In this document: positions 43,533-51,711 of the stretch, piece by piece
How the letters are laid out: every line of letters begins with the position of its first letter
How positions within the stretch are numbered: the stretch's first letter is position 1
Assembly (NCBI GenBank): GCA_963422745.1
Contig: OY730477.1
Location: 1,488,001-1,552,000, forward strand
DNA: 64,000 nucleotides
Source: G963422745 sp963422745
GTDB taxonomy: Bacteria > Actinomycetota > Acidimicrobiia > Acidimicrobiales > Aldehydirespiratoraceae
Direction of reading: 5' to 3'
Translations under genes and position numbers: made by a program
The notes under the pieces: model-generated
Databases searched by the model: none
Seen by the model: the letters and a program-made list of their open reading frames with translations, nothing else
What the model was told of the DNA's origin: nothing

Positions 43533-43600
43533 CACGCGTTCTGCTGGCCACGTCTTATTGGTGCTGAACGCGCTGTGACAACACGCGGCGGTACTGCTGC

Positions 43601-44085
43601 GGTGTTGGTTGCTTGTGTGGGGTTGAGGGTGGGTTGTTGCTGTGGTGTTGATCGTCTGGGTGGGGTTGAGGGTGGGTTGTTGCTGTGGTGTTGATCGTCT
43701 GGGTGGGGTTGAGGGTGGGTTGTTGCTGTGGTGTTGATCGTCTGGGTGGGGTTGAGGGTGGGTTGTTGCTGTGGTGTTGATCGTCTGGGTGGGGTTGAGG
43801 GTGGGTTGTGATGGGGGATCGTCTGGGTGGGGTTGAGGGTGAGTTGTTGCTGCGGTGTTGGTTTCTTGTGTGGGGTTGAGGGCGGGTTGTGATGGGTGTT
43901 GGTTTCTTGTGTGTGGTCCAAGGGTGGGTTGTTGTGATGGGTGTTGGTTTCTTGTGTGGGGTTGAGGGCGGGTTGTGATGGGTGTTGGTTTCTTGTGTGT
44001 GGTCCAAGGGTGGGTTGTTGTGATGGGTGTTGGTTTCTTGTGTGTGGTCCAAGGGTGAGTTGTTGCTGCGTTGTTGGTTTCCTGC
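43601..44085. repeat. G/T-rich minisatellite, 43-bp units with G-quadruplex motifs
   Basis: Near-perfect 43-bp units start at 43621, 43664, 43707 and 43750, then a shorter run at 43793, followed by diverged units of about 40-47 bp up to about 44085. Type A units contain GGGTGGGGTTGAGGGTGGG, a canonical four-tract G-quadruplex pattern, present at least four times. Type B units contain GGGTTGAGGGC and GGGTTGTGATGGG or TCCAAGGGTGGG. The period is not a multiple of three, and the array sits between dapC and dapD. Long reading frames on the other strand come from the lack of stops. Confidence 0.92.
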
Positions 44086-44105
44086 CTGAGGCTCAATGCA
44101 GTCGC

Positions 44106-44177
44106 TACAAGCTCGTTGATCCATTGGTGCGGGTGACCTCCCAGCACCAATGGATTGCCTAATGAGATCGGCTTGTA
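44106..44177. repeat. Nested inverted repeats before dapD
   Basis: ATCCATTGGTGC (44119-44130) and GCACCAATGGAT (44144-44155) form a perfect 12-bp stem with a 13-nt loop. Outside it TACAAGC (44106-44112) pairs with GCTTGTA (44171-44177). No T-run follows. Candidates are a terminator, a protein-binding palindrome, or a cruciform site at the edge of the repeat array. Confidence 0.75.
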
Positions 44178-44197
44178 AGCCTGTTAGAGGTTGAACG

Positions 44198-44217
44198 GCG
44201 CCGCTAGCCTGCGGCGC
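44198..44217 (+). promoter_or_regulatory. GC hairpin touching the dapD start codon
   Basis: GCGCCGC (44198-44204), loop TAGCCT, GCGGCGC (44211-44217) form a 7-bp stem that ends at the base before ATG 44218. No ribosome-binding site is visible, so it may control initiation or the transcript may begin nearby. Confidence 0.45.
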
Positions 44218-45042
44218 ATGCTGAGCCTGCAGTCCCGTATCGAAGCCTTGTGGGAAGCACCCGAGCAACTCGACCCCAAAAACGCCGATGTGGTCGCCAC
44301 GGTGCATGAGGCGATCGGCCAGCTTGATGACGGCAGTGCCCGGGTCGCATACACGACCGATGATGGCGGTGTAGTGGTCAACCAATGGTGCAAGTACGCG
44401 GTGCTGTTGTTGTTCAAGATCTCACGCATGCAGACCATTGAGTGCAGCCCCTTTGAGTTCGCCGACAAGATCCCGCTGAAGACCGATTATCAGGCTCGTG
44501 GGGTTCGTGTTGTGCCCGGGGCGCAGGCTCGCTGGGGCAGCTATCAGGCCCAAGGTGTGGTGATGATGCCCAGCTATGTGAACATCGGTGCCTATGTTGA
44601 TGAGAACACCATGGTCGACACCTGGGCGACCGTCGGATCATGCGCCCAGATCGGCCGGAACGTCCACCTCTCAGGAGGTGTAGGAATCGGTGGTGTGCTG
44701 GAACCTCCCCAGGCCGCGCCCGTGATCATTGAGGACGACTGTCTGATCGGCAGTCGCTGCATCGTTGCCGAAGGTGCACGAGTCGGCAGGGGAACCGTGC
44801 TCGGCGCAGGTGCCATACTCACGAGTTCGGTGCCGGTGATTGATGTCGAAACAGGGGCGGAGATCTCAAGGGGCGAAGTCCCTCCATGGTGCGTGGCTGT
44901 GGCTGGCACCCGGCAGCGAACATTCGCCGGTGGAGAATTCGGCCTGCCCGCCGTACTGGTTATCAAGCGCCTAACCGAAGGCGAGCGACACAACAAGGCC
45001 GCGCTCAACGACATACTGCGCGACCACGGCGCGACTACTTGA
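44218..45042 (+). CDS. dapD: Tetrahydrodipicolinate N-succinyltransferase (DapD, enterobacterial type)
   Basis: DapD succinylates tetrahydrodipicolinate, opening the succinylase branch of lysine synthesis. The 274 residues match the E. coli-type enzyme in length and in MPSYVNIGAYVDENTMVDTW, AQIGRNVHLSGGVGIGG and VLEP, a left-handed beta-helix. Mycobacterial DapD is a different, longer form, so this copy may have a separate origin. ATG 44218 fits the usual MLSLQSRIEALW start; the upstream TTG (44191) overlaps a ribosome-binding-like AGAGG. Confidence 0.93.
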   Translation: MLSLQSRIEALWEAPEQLDPKNADVVATVHEAIGQLDDGSARVAYTTDDGGVVVNQWCKYAVLLLFKISRMQTIECSPFEFADKIPLKTDYQARGVRVVPGAQARWGSYQAQGVVMMPSYVNIGAYVDENTMVDTWATVGSCAQIGRNVHLSGGVGIGGVLEPPQAAPVIIEDDCLIGSRCIVAEGARVGRGTVLGAGAILTSSVPVIDVETGAEISRGEVPPWCVAVAGTRQRTFAGGEFGLPAVLVIKRLTEGERHNKAALNDILRDHGATT

Positions 45043-45144
45043 TCTGGCCGTTGGACGGCTGCATTGTGGCTGCACCCAACCACAATTGTGGCCGCACTCA
45101 ATCGAATTTCTTCCGGGGCCCGAAATGGTTATGGGCTGCACTCA

Positions 45145-45176
45145 ATCACAAGAGATAATCATCACAAGAGATAATC
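45145..45176. repeat. 16-bp exact tandem duplication before dapE
   Basis: ATCACAAGAGATAATC occurs twice in direct succession (45145-45160 and 45161-45176). The same 150-bp gap also contains three GGCTGCAC-CAA-like blocks. No gene is seen. Confidence 0.9.
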
Positions 45177-45192
45177 CTCCGGTTCCGCAACG

Positions 45193-46272
45193 ATGAACAA
45201 GCTTCCCTATGGTGACCTTTTTTCTCTCACGGCCGCTTTGGTTGACATTCCCTCTGAGAGTTTCCACGAGAAGGCGATAGCCGACGCAATCGAATTCGAC
45301 CTACGGCGATCACAGCATCTCGAGGTCACACGAGTGGCAGACAACGTGGTTGCCCGCACCGCGTTGAACCGCGACCGGCGCTTGATCCTTGGCGGTCACA
45401 CCGACACGGTCCCCGCGGCTGGCAACGAGCGCGCTGTGATCAATGGCGACCGGATCATGGGAGTCGGGGCGACCGACATGAAGGGCGGTATCGCCGTCAT
45501 GGTTCAGATGGCGCGTGAGCTTGTTAACCCGGCGATTGATGTGACCTACGTCTTTTATGCCGCTGAAGAGGTGGCACGTCGCCACAACGGACTGCTCCAG
45601 ATCGAAGCAGCAAGGCCCGACCTGCTCCACGGCGACGTCGCACTGCTAGGTGAACCCACACTTGGCGCGCTCGAGGCGGGCTGTCAGGGAACGCTAACAG
45701 CGACCGTCGCCCTGCTCGGAAAACGAGCTCATGCAGCCCGCCCGCATATGGGTCGCAACGCCATCCACCGCCTCGGTGCTGTGATCGACCTGGTATCGCG
45801 CTACGTGTCGCGCACCCCGACAGTGCAGGGTTGCGAGTACCGAGAATCGCTGCAGGCTGTGCACGTCACGGGAGGTGTGGCCAACAATGTTGTACCAGAC
45901 ACAGCAACACTGACGATCAATCACCGATACGCACCGGACCGCGAACCAATGCAAGCAGAAGCCTTCGTTCGCGAGTATCTGGCACCCGTACTTGACGAAG
46001 GCGACCAGATCAATGTCGTTGACCTGGCGCCGCCAGCCCGCCCTGGCATCGGCGATGAGCTGCTGCAGGCGCTGGTGGAACGCAACAATCTGCAAGTGCG
46101 GGCCAAGCTCGGTTGGACCGACGTGGCCTTCTTTGCCGCCCGGGGAGTGCCCGCCTCAAATTTTGGACCAGGAGACCCGACTATCGCTCACACCGCCGGG
46201 GAGTACGTGCAGAGGCAATGGCTGATCGACGCTCATAGGGCACTTCATGATCTGCTGAGTGAAGGGGTTTGA
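45193..46272 (+). CDS. dapE: Succinyl-diaminopimelate desuccinylase
   Basis: DapE releases succinate to give LL-diaminopimelate, two zinc ions being typical. The 359 residues show GGHTDTVPA, the catalytic aspartate/metal site VGATDMKGG, the glutamate pair YAAEEV and the histidine in AHAARPHMG. This is an M20 peptidase family, so other amidohydrolase substrates are possible, but dapC and dapD directly upstream make desuccinylase by far the best call. Confidence 0.92.
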   Translation: MNKLPYGDLFSLTAALVDIPSESFHEKAIADAIEFDLRRSQHLEVTRVADNVVARTALNRDRRLILGGHTDTVPAAGNERAVINGDRIMGVGATDMKGGIAVMVQMARELVNPAIDVTYVFYAAEEVARRHNGLLQIEAARPDLLHGDVALLGEPTLGALEAGCQGTLTATVALLGKRAHAARPHMGRNAIHRLGAVIDLVSRYVSRTPTVQGCEYRESLQAVHVTGGVANNVVPDTATLTINHRYAPDREPMQAEAFVREYLAPVLDEGDQINVVDLAPPARPGIGDELLQALVERNNLQVRAKLGWTDVAFFAARGVPASNFGPGDPTIAHTAGEYVQRQWLIDAHRALHDLLSEGV

Positions 46273-46372
46273 GATTGATCCGCCTGACGTGGCCGTACGG
46301 GGACTGCGCCCGGTCGACGTTCACCGGCCAACGTCCAGGAACTCACCGCCGGGTCGAGCCGGTGCGACAAAC

Positions 46373-46463
46373 AGGCTGACCCAATAATAGGCTGACCCGT
46401 AACGATACAATTCTTGTAATAATTGTAATTGTTGTCTTGGGTCAATCTGTTACTTGTGTTGAC
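46373..46463 (+). promoter_or_regulatory. AT-rich control region for the PTS island
   Basis: AGGCTGACCC is duplicated at 46373-46382 and 46389-46398. An AT-rich stretch follows with the perfect inverted repeat ACAATT-N8-AATTGT (46407-46426), and GTCAA (46441-46445) mirrors TTGAC (46459-46463). This is the only AT-rich island near the first PTS gene and a plausible operator for the PRD regulator encoded downstream. Confidence 0.4.
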
Positions 46464-46562
46464 AGCCGCGACGGACCATCATGACACCTCTCGGGCTCTA
46501 TACACCCAGAGCCTTGACCGTGATGAACCGCGGCACGAACCCAACGTTTGGGTGCTTCGAAT

Positions 46563-48338
46563 ATGCATAACCAAGGGGGGCGATTGGCCGAGCCAGACAC
46601 CTGGTCCTATGACCGCTACCGTTCGGGCGAGACTGCCCTACCGTCACCGAACCTCGGATGGAACACCTACGGCACTGGAGTGCAAAGCATAGGAATCCAG
46701 GGCCGACCCGAGGTGGTTGACGTCGGCGAACCCGGGCCCGATCAGCTGCTGATCCGAATTGACGCCGTCGGGCTGTGCTTTTCGGACGTGAAGCTGATTC
46801 GACTCGGTGGAGACCATCCGAAGCTGTACGGGCGCGATCTCTCGGTTGATCCCATTCGGCTAGGGCATGAGACGAGCGTGACCGTCGTCAAGGTCGGTGA
46901 GGCCCTGCGAGACACCTACCGGTGTGGAGACCGTTTCGCCATCCAACCCGACATTTACGTTGACGGGCGTGCCAATTCCTACGGTTATACGATCCCCGGC
47001 GGCCTGATCCAATATCACCTAATCGGACCAGATGTGCTCGATGCCGATCACGGTGCATACGTAGTCCCTGTCCCCGATGATATGGGTTACGCCGAGGCTG
47101 CGCTTTCGGAGCCTTGGGCGTGTGTGGAGGCGGCATACACGCAACGTAGGCGACTCGGTCCGCTTGCCGGTGGCACCGCCTGGGTGTTGGGACACCCCGA
47201 TGACGATGTCCACTATGACTACGGCGATGCGCTGCGCCGAACAGCAACGGTGGTTGCGACCGGCCTGTCCGCTGAGGCAATCGAACGACTCGGCGAAGCT
47301 CTCGGCGACGACGCCCGCATAGTGGCGACTCCGGCCTTGGAGCCCGAGAATTACCGGGGGATGGTAGATGAGATCACCGGTGGCGGAGGCTTTGACGACA
47401 TCATCGTATTGGACCCCACTTCTGCGGTTTGTATCACAGAAGCTGCTCGTCTGATTGCTTTCCGGGGCACTTTCGCGATGATCGGGAAACAGCCGCTCGA
47501 CGGCTTGGCCGATATTGACTTGGGCCGCCTGCACTACGACTACACCGCCTACTTGGGTGCCCCAGGACCAGACGTCTGCGCTGCCTACGGCGGTGAACGC
47601 AACCGCTGCGAGCTGCGGTGTGGCGGTGTGGCGGTGTTCGTTGGAGCGGGCGGTCCGATGGGACAGATGCATGTTCAGCGTGCAATCGAGGCAGACAACG
47701 GTCCAGCAACATTGGTGGCTATCGACCTCGACGAAAGCAGGCTCGGTTCGGCCATGACAAGCCTTGCGCCGCTCGCGGAACTGCATGGTCGAACCCTGAT
47801 CGCCCACAACCCCGCAACAGCTGAGGAAACCGAAACGGAGCTCGTTAGCCGGCTGACCGCCAGGCGAGGCGCCGACGATGTGGTGGTCACGGTACCGCTG
47901 GGTTCCGTGATGGCCGAAGCGGCCCAGCTGATGGCCCACGACGGAATGCTCGTGTTGTTCGCGGGGGTGGCAAACGGCACCATGGGCCCGCTCGACATGA
48001 GCCGGGTCTATCTCAACAACGCCCAGTTCACGGGTACCTCCGGCTCCACAATTACAGACCAACAGCGGGTCATCCACAAGGCATCTTCCGGCAGTCTCTC
48101 ACCTGCGCTGAACGTGGCCGCGATTGGTGGGATCGAAGCCGCCCGCGATGGTGTACAGGCCATGCTCGACGGTCGATTCGCTGGCAAGATCATCATCTTT
48201 CCTCAGGTGTCGGGTTTGCCGCTCGTCGGTCTCAGCGAGCTTTTCGTGGTGCTGCCAGACGTTGCAGCACTACTCGGGGCCCGAGGGGAGTGGACCGATG
48301 AGGCTGAACGCCAGCTAATCGAAAGCCATCACGGGTAA
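46563..48338 (+). CDS. Zinc-type MDR dehydrogenase with two Rossmann-like segments (SorE-like)
   Basis: A 591-residue medium-chain dehydrogenase, far longer than the usual 340-420. The catalytic domain has GLCFSDVK, LGHETSVTVV and ALSEPWACVEAAYTQ. A first region (about 205-320, TAWVLGHPDDD and later DDIIVLDP) looks like a degenerate nucleotide fold; a second (about 355-400, VAVFVGAGGPMGQMHV) has the cofactor glycines. Relatives include L-sorbose-1-phosphate reductase-type enzymes. Its place before 1-phosphofructokinase and a hexitol-type PTS suggests a hexitol-phosphate dehydrogenase. Starts are ATG 46563 or TTG 46584, which has AAGGGG 5 nt upstream. Confidence 0.75.
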   Translation: MHNQGGRLAEPDTWSYDRYRSGETALPSPNLGWNTYGTGVQSIGIQGRPEVVDVGEPGPDQLLIRIDAVGLCFSDVKLIRLGGDHPKLYGRDLSVDPIRLGHETSVTVVKVGEALRDTYRCGDRFAIQPDIYVDGRANSYGYTIPGGLIQYHLIGPDVLDADHGAYVVPVPDDMGYAEAALSEPWACVEAAYTQRRRLGPLAGGTAWVLGHPDDDVHYDYGDALRRTATVVATGLSAEAIERLGEALGDDARIVATPALEPENYRGMVDEITGGGGFDDIIVLDPTSAVCITEAARLIAFRGTFAMIGKQPLDGLADIDLGRLHYDYTAYLGAPGPDVCAAYGGERNRCELRCGGVAVFVGAGGPMGQMHVQRAIEADNGPATLVAIDLDESRLGSAMTSLAPLAELHGRTLIAHNPATAEETETELVSRLTARRGADDVVVTVPLGSVMAEAAQLMAHDGMLVLFAGVANGTMGPLDMSRVYLNNAQFTGTSGSTITDQQRVIHKASSGSLSPALNVAAIGGIEAARDGVQAMLDGRFAGKIIIFPQVSGLPLVGLSELFVVLPDVAALLGARGEWTDEAERQLIESHHG

Positions 48339-48344
48339 CCCGGA

Positions 48345-49292
48345 GTGGTCGTAACAGTCACCCCGAACCCGAGCATCGATCGAACCCTGCACTTGGACAC
48401 ACTATTGATAGGGGCTGTGAATCGTGCCCGGATGACATCGGTGGAACCGGCCGGGAAGGGAATAAATGTGGCCGTGGCAACCGCTGTCAACGGTGGTAAG
48501 GCCGTGGCGGTTTACCCGGCGAGCCGCGACGACGATAGCTTCGGGATTGCACTAAGAGATCTGGGTGTGGAGACGGCGGTAATTCCTATAGGCGCAGCCA
48601 TACGCCACAACGTGACGATTGTTACTGACGATGGAGTTGCCACCAAGATCAATGAACCCGGAGCGCACCTCAGTCCCAAAGAGGTTGACGAGCTGATCAA
48701 CACGACCGTGCGCTGCGATCCCGGTAATGGATGGATCGTTGCCTCCGGGAGTCTCCCGCCCGGTGCTGGCGACGACTTCTTTGTTCGCCTCTCTCGGGCG
48801 ATTCCCGAATCCGGCAGTCGCCTGGCCATTGACACAAGCGGGAGCGCCCTGGCCGCAGCTGCAGATGGGTGCTGCGCCGTCATGAAGCCCAACCTGAGTG
48901 AGCTACGGTCCCTGGTTGACGCCGACCTTGAGGACCTCGGCAGTGTTGTGGATGCAGCCAACTCAGTGCGCCCACCGGGATCCGCACTGCTTGTCAGCCT
49001 CGGAGCCGATGGAGCGGTGCTGATCGAATCTGACAGCGTGCATTATGGGCACACCGAAACGCCTGAGGTGGCCAACACGGTGGGTGCTGGTGACGCGCTG
49101 CTCGCTGGGTTCTTGGCAGCGGGTGGCCGCGGAGCGGACTCGCTTCGTGAGGCGCTTGCCTGGGCTCAAGCCGCGCTGCGCAGCGTCACCACGATCGGCG
49201 CGCGGGTCGTGGCTTCGGACAGGGCTGCGGTGAAGGTCCAGACGAAGGTTCCGCGGGGCCTACGGTTCACCACGACCGAGGAGATCAAATGA
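48345..49292 (+). CDS. fruK: 1-phosphofructokinase
   Basis: A 315-residue PfkB-family kinase that phosphorylates fructose 1-phosphate to fructose 1,6-bisphosphate. It starts with VTVTPNPSIDRTLHLD, has PAGKGINVAVA near residue 37 and the catalytic GAGDALLAGFLA with the aspartate base near 247. FruK is the best family match; tagatose-6-phosphate kinase (LacC) is related. The gene lies 6 nt after the MDR dehydrogenase and overlaps the membrane-protein start, so it is in the PTS operon. GTG 48345 is the likely start. Confidence 0.85.
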   Translation: MVVTVTPNPSIDRTLHLDTLLIGAVNRARMTSVEPAGKGINVAVATAVNGGKAVAVYPASRDDDSFGIALRDLGVETAVIPIGAAIRHNVTIVTDDGVATKINEPGAHLSPKEVDELINTTVRCDPGNGWIVASGSLPPGAGDDFFVRLSRAIPESGSRLAIDTSGSALAAAADGCCAVMKPNLSELRSLVDADLEDLGSVVDAANSVRPPGSALLVSLGADGAVLIESDSVHYGHTETPEVANTVGAGDALLAGFLAAGGRGADSLREALAWAQAALRSVTTIGARVVASDRAAVKVQTKVPRGLRFTTTEEIK

Positions 49293-49984
49293 GTAGCCCG
49301 TTCCCGCTGAGACTGGGTGTCATGTTCTCGTTGGGTATGGCCGGTTTCCGGCGCCAGCCGTTGCCGCTGCTAGCAGCGGGGGCTGTGACTTTGGCGGTTC
49401 TGGGGGCTTTCGGGGTCCTGGCTCAAAACGCCTTCAACGATGATCGCGTCGTTGTGGGCTTGGTCTACAGTCTGGTCGGGTCTGTTCTGGGTGGTGCGGT
49501 TGCGTATCCGTGGTTTCACTACGCCTTGCAGATCAGCCGCGGCGGGGTTATGGACATCTTCGAACCGTTGCGTGAGATCGCGGGTTTCAAGGACCTGTTT
49601 GTCTGTTCGTTCTGGTTCTGGGCAGCGTTCCTATTGGGGTTGCAGTATCTGAGTGGGATACCGTCGCTGCTGGTGTTGGTGCTGTACGCCTTCTACGGCT
49701 ACGTTGTGGCCGACGGTCGGGCAATCGGTGGGTTGCGTGCGTTGGGAACAAGCGTGCGTCTCGGTCAGGGCCGCCGGATTGCACTGTTCGGAATTCTGGT
49801 CCTGTACGCCATCTTCAACTTCTGTGCTCTGATCCCGTTTAGTTTCGGGGTCAATGTCGTGACCGTGCCATCCGCCGCCTTATTGTTCCTTATCACTTCT
49901 TCAATCACTATGGTGGGTGGTGCTGTTCTCTACGATGCTCTGGTCCCCACAATCGGATGGGATTCTCAGGTGACGAAACGATGA
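49289..49984 (+). CDS. Integral membrane protein of unknown function
   Basis: A 231-residue protein with about six hydrophobic helices (for example PLLAAGAVTLAVLGAFGVL, FWFWAAFLLGLQYL, LFLITSSITMVGGAVLY). I did not recognise the family. Its ATG overlaps the fruK stop and its end overlaps the EI start, so it is embedded in the PTS operon. That makes an accessory transport or sensing role possible, but nothing in the sequence shows it. Confidence 0.75.
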   Translation: MSSPFPLRLGVMFSLGMAGFRRQPLPLLAAGAVTLAVLGAFGVLAQNAFNDDRVVVGLVYSLVGSVLGGAVAYPWFHYALQISRGGVMDIFEPLREIAGFKDLFVCSFWFWAAFLLGLQYLSGIPSLLVLVLYAFYGYVVADGRAIGGLRALGTSVRLGQGRRIALFGILVLYAIFNFCALIPFSFGVNVVTVPSAALLFLITSSITMVGGAVLYDALVPTIGWDSQVTKR

Positions 49985-51711
49985 TCAGACTGCGTGCGGT
50001 GGGTGCCTCAGGAGGGGTCGCCATCGGTCCTGCTGTGGTGATCGGCTCGGGCGCCGTTGAAGTGCCCGAGGTGGCTAACCCCGCTCAGGCGTTTCAGGAT
50101 GCGGTCGCCCAGGTTGCCGCCAAGCTCACCATGCTCGCCGAGAACGCCTTGAGGGTGGGGCGAACCGAGGCGAGCGAGGTCCTCGCGGCACAGGCGCTGA
50201 TGGCCGAAGACCCAATGCTGTCGGACGCGGTGATGGGTGGCTTGGATTCTGGTCTGGGACTCGCAGAGGCCATTGACCGTGCCGTTAGCGAGATCGAGGC
50301 GATGTTCGCGGCGATCGACGATCCCTACATCGCTGCGCGTGTCACCGACGCGGTGGAGGTGGCTGATCGGGTACGCAGGGTACTGGCCGGAGCGTCTGAG
50401 ACTGACCTCTCGGAGATAACCGAGCCGTCCGTGATGATCGCCGCGACAATCACCGCGGCGGAAACGGCTCAACTCGACGCCGAGGTGATCCTTGGGTTCG
50501 CTACCGAGGCTGGTGGTCCGACCAGCCATGTTGCGATCATCGCGAGGTCACTCGGTGTGCCAGCCGTCGTCGGCGCGACAGGAGTCGTCACATCGGTGCG
50601 CGACGGGATCACGGTCGCTCTTGACGGCGGAAGTGGTGAGATCGCTATCGCCCCCGATGACAACGCCTTGTCCATGTTTGAATCACGCCGGGTGCAGCAC
50701 CGTGCCGAGATAAGCGCAGCGGCTCGCTTCAAGGGTCGCCAGGTAAGTGTCGGCGGCACAACGATTTCTGTTGCGGCCAACGTCGGCAACACAGCTGATC
50801 TGAAGCGGGCTGTGGACGAGCAGGCGGACGGCATCGGGCTGTTTCGCACCGAGTTCTTGTATTTGGATCGGGCCTCAGCCCCCAGCGAGGACGAGCAGGC
50901 AGAGATCTATGAGTCCGCCGCTCGTTCGTTTGGCGTACCCGTCGTCGTTCGAGCTTTCGACATTGGGGGCGACAAACCGTCGGTGTATATCTCCACACCC
51001 ACCGAGGAGAACCCGTTTCTTGGTGTGCGAGGTGCCCGCTTGTACGGCATTGAGCGTGAGCTCTTCGAGGCGCAGGTGCGAGCGGTGGCTCGCGCAGGTG
51101 CGCACGGTGATGTGTGGCTGATGCTTCCCATGATTTCCACAGTTGCTGAGATCGTAGAGATTCGTGGCGTCGTCGACCGGGTCGTAAATCGACTCGCTGA
51201 GTCTGGTGTGAGCCATGGTAGGCCGCCCCTCGGGATCATGATTGAGGTTCCCTCGGTGGCGCTGATAGCAGACTCTGTCGTCAACCATGTGGATTTCGTC
51301 TCGATCGGCACGAACGATCTGACTCAGTACACGCTTGCCGCGGATCGCACCAACGGCGCTTTGGATCACCTACAAGATCCACTGCACCCCTCGGTGTTGG
51401 CGCTGTGCATGATGACCGCTGCCGCGGCCCGGCGAGCCGGAATCTCGGTATCGGTTTGTGGCCTCGCCGCAGCGGACCCTGTGGGAGCCGTCCTGTTCGC
51501 CGGTATGGGAATCGACAAGCTGTCGGTGAGCACCGCACAGGTCAACCGCATCAAGGCTGTACTTGATCGGGTCGATCCCATTCGGCTCAACGACATGGTG
51601 CAAGCGGCGCTTGCGGCACCTGATGCAGCGAGCGTGCGAGCAGCGGTGGCCGATCTGGTGGAAATGAACAGCGAAGACGGTGCCGTTGCAGATGACGACA
51701 TTGCGCAATGA
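49981..51711 (+). CDS. ptsI: PTS phosphoenolpyruvate-protein phosphotransferase (Enzyme I)
   Basis: EI takes phosphate from PEP and passes it to HPr. The 576 residues have GGPTSHVAIIARSLGVPAVVG with the phosphorylated histidine, the PEP-binding GLFRTEFLYLD, and C-terminal SIGTNDLTQYTLA. ATG 49981 overlaps the preceding stop (ATGA) and gives the usual MIRLRAVGASGGVAIG start. EI is often encoded elsewhere; here it is inside the substrate operon, so this PTS is self-contained. Confidence 0.95.
   Translation: MIRLRAVGASGGVAIGPAVVIGSGAVEVPEVANPAQAFQDAVAQVAAKLTMLAENALRVGRTEASEVLAAQALMAEDPMLSDAVMGGLDSGLGLAEAIDRAVSEIEAMFAAIDDPYIAARVTDAVEVADRVRRVLAGASETDLSEITEPSVMIAATITAAETAQLDAEVILGFATEAGGPTSHVAIIARSLGVPAVVGATGVVTSVRDGITVALDGGSGEIAIAPDDNALSMFESRRVQHRAEISAAARFKGRQVSVGGTTISVAANVGNTADLKRAVDEQADGIGLFRTEFLYLDRASAPSEDEQAEIYESAARSFGVPVVVRAFDIGGDKPSVYISTPTEENPFLGVRGARLYGIERELFEAQVRAVARAGAHGDVWLMLPMISTVAEIVEIRGVVDRVVNRLAESGVSHGRPPLGIMIEVPSVALIADSVVNHVDFVSIGTNDLTQYTLAADRTNGALDHLQDPLHPSVLALCMMTAAAARRAGISVSVCGLAAADPVGAVLFAGMGIDKLSVSTAQVNRIKAVLDRVDPIRLNDMVQAALAAPDAASVRAAVADLVEMNSEDGAVADDDIAQ

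Noticed and set aside
43601..44085. CRISPR array
   Set aside because: The units are continuous tandem copies without unique spacers, and no cas gene is present.
42912..44385. Long reverse-strand ORFs (130-412 aa) rich in His/Pro/Thr/Gln
   Set aside because: They arise from the 43-bp repeat, which lacks stops on the reverse strand in all frames. The period is not a multiple of three and they overlap dapC or dapD.
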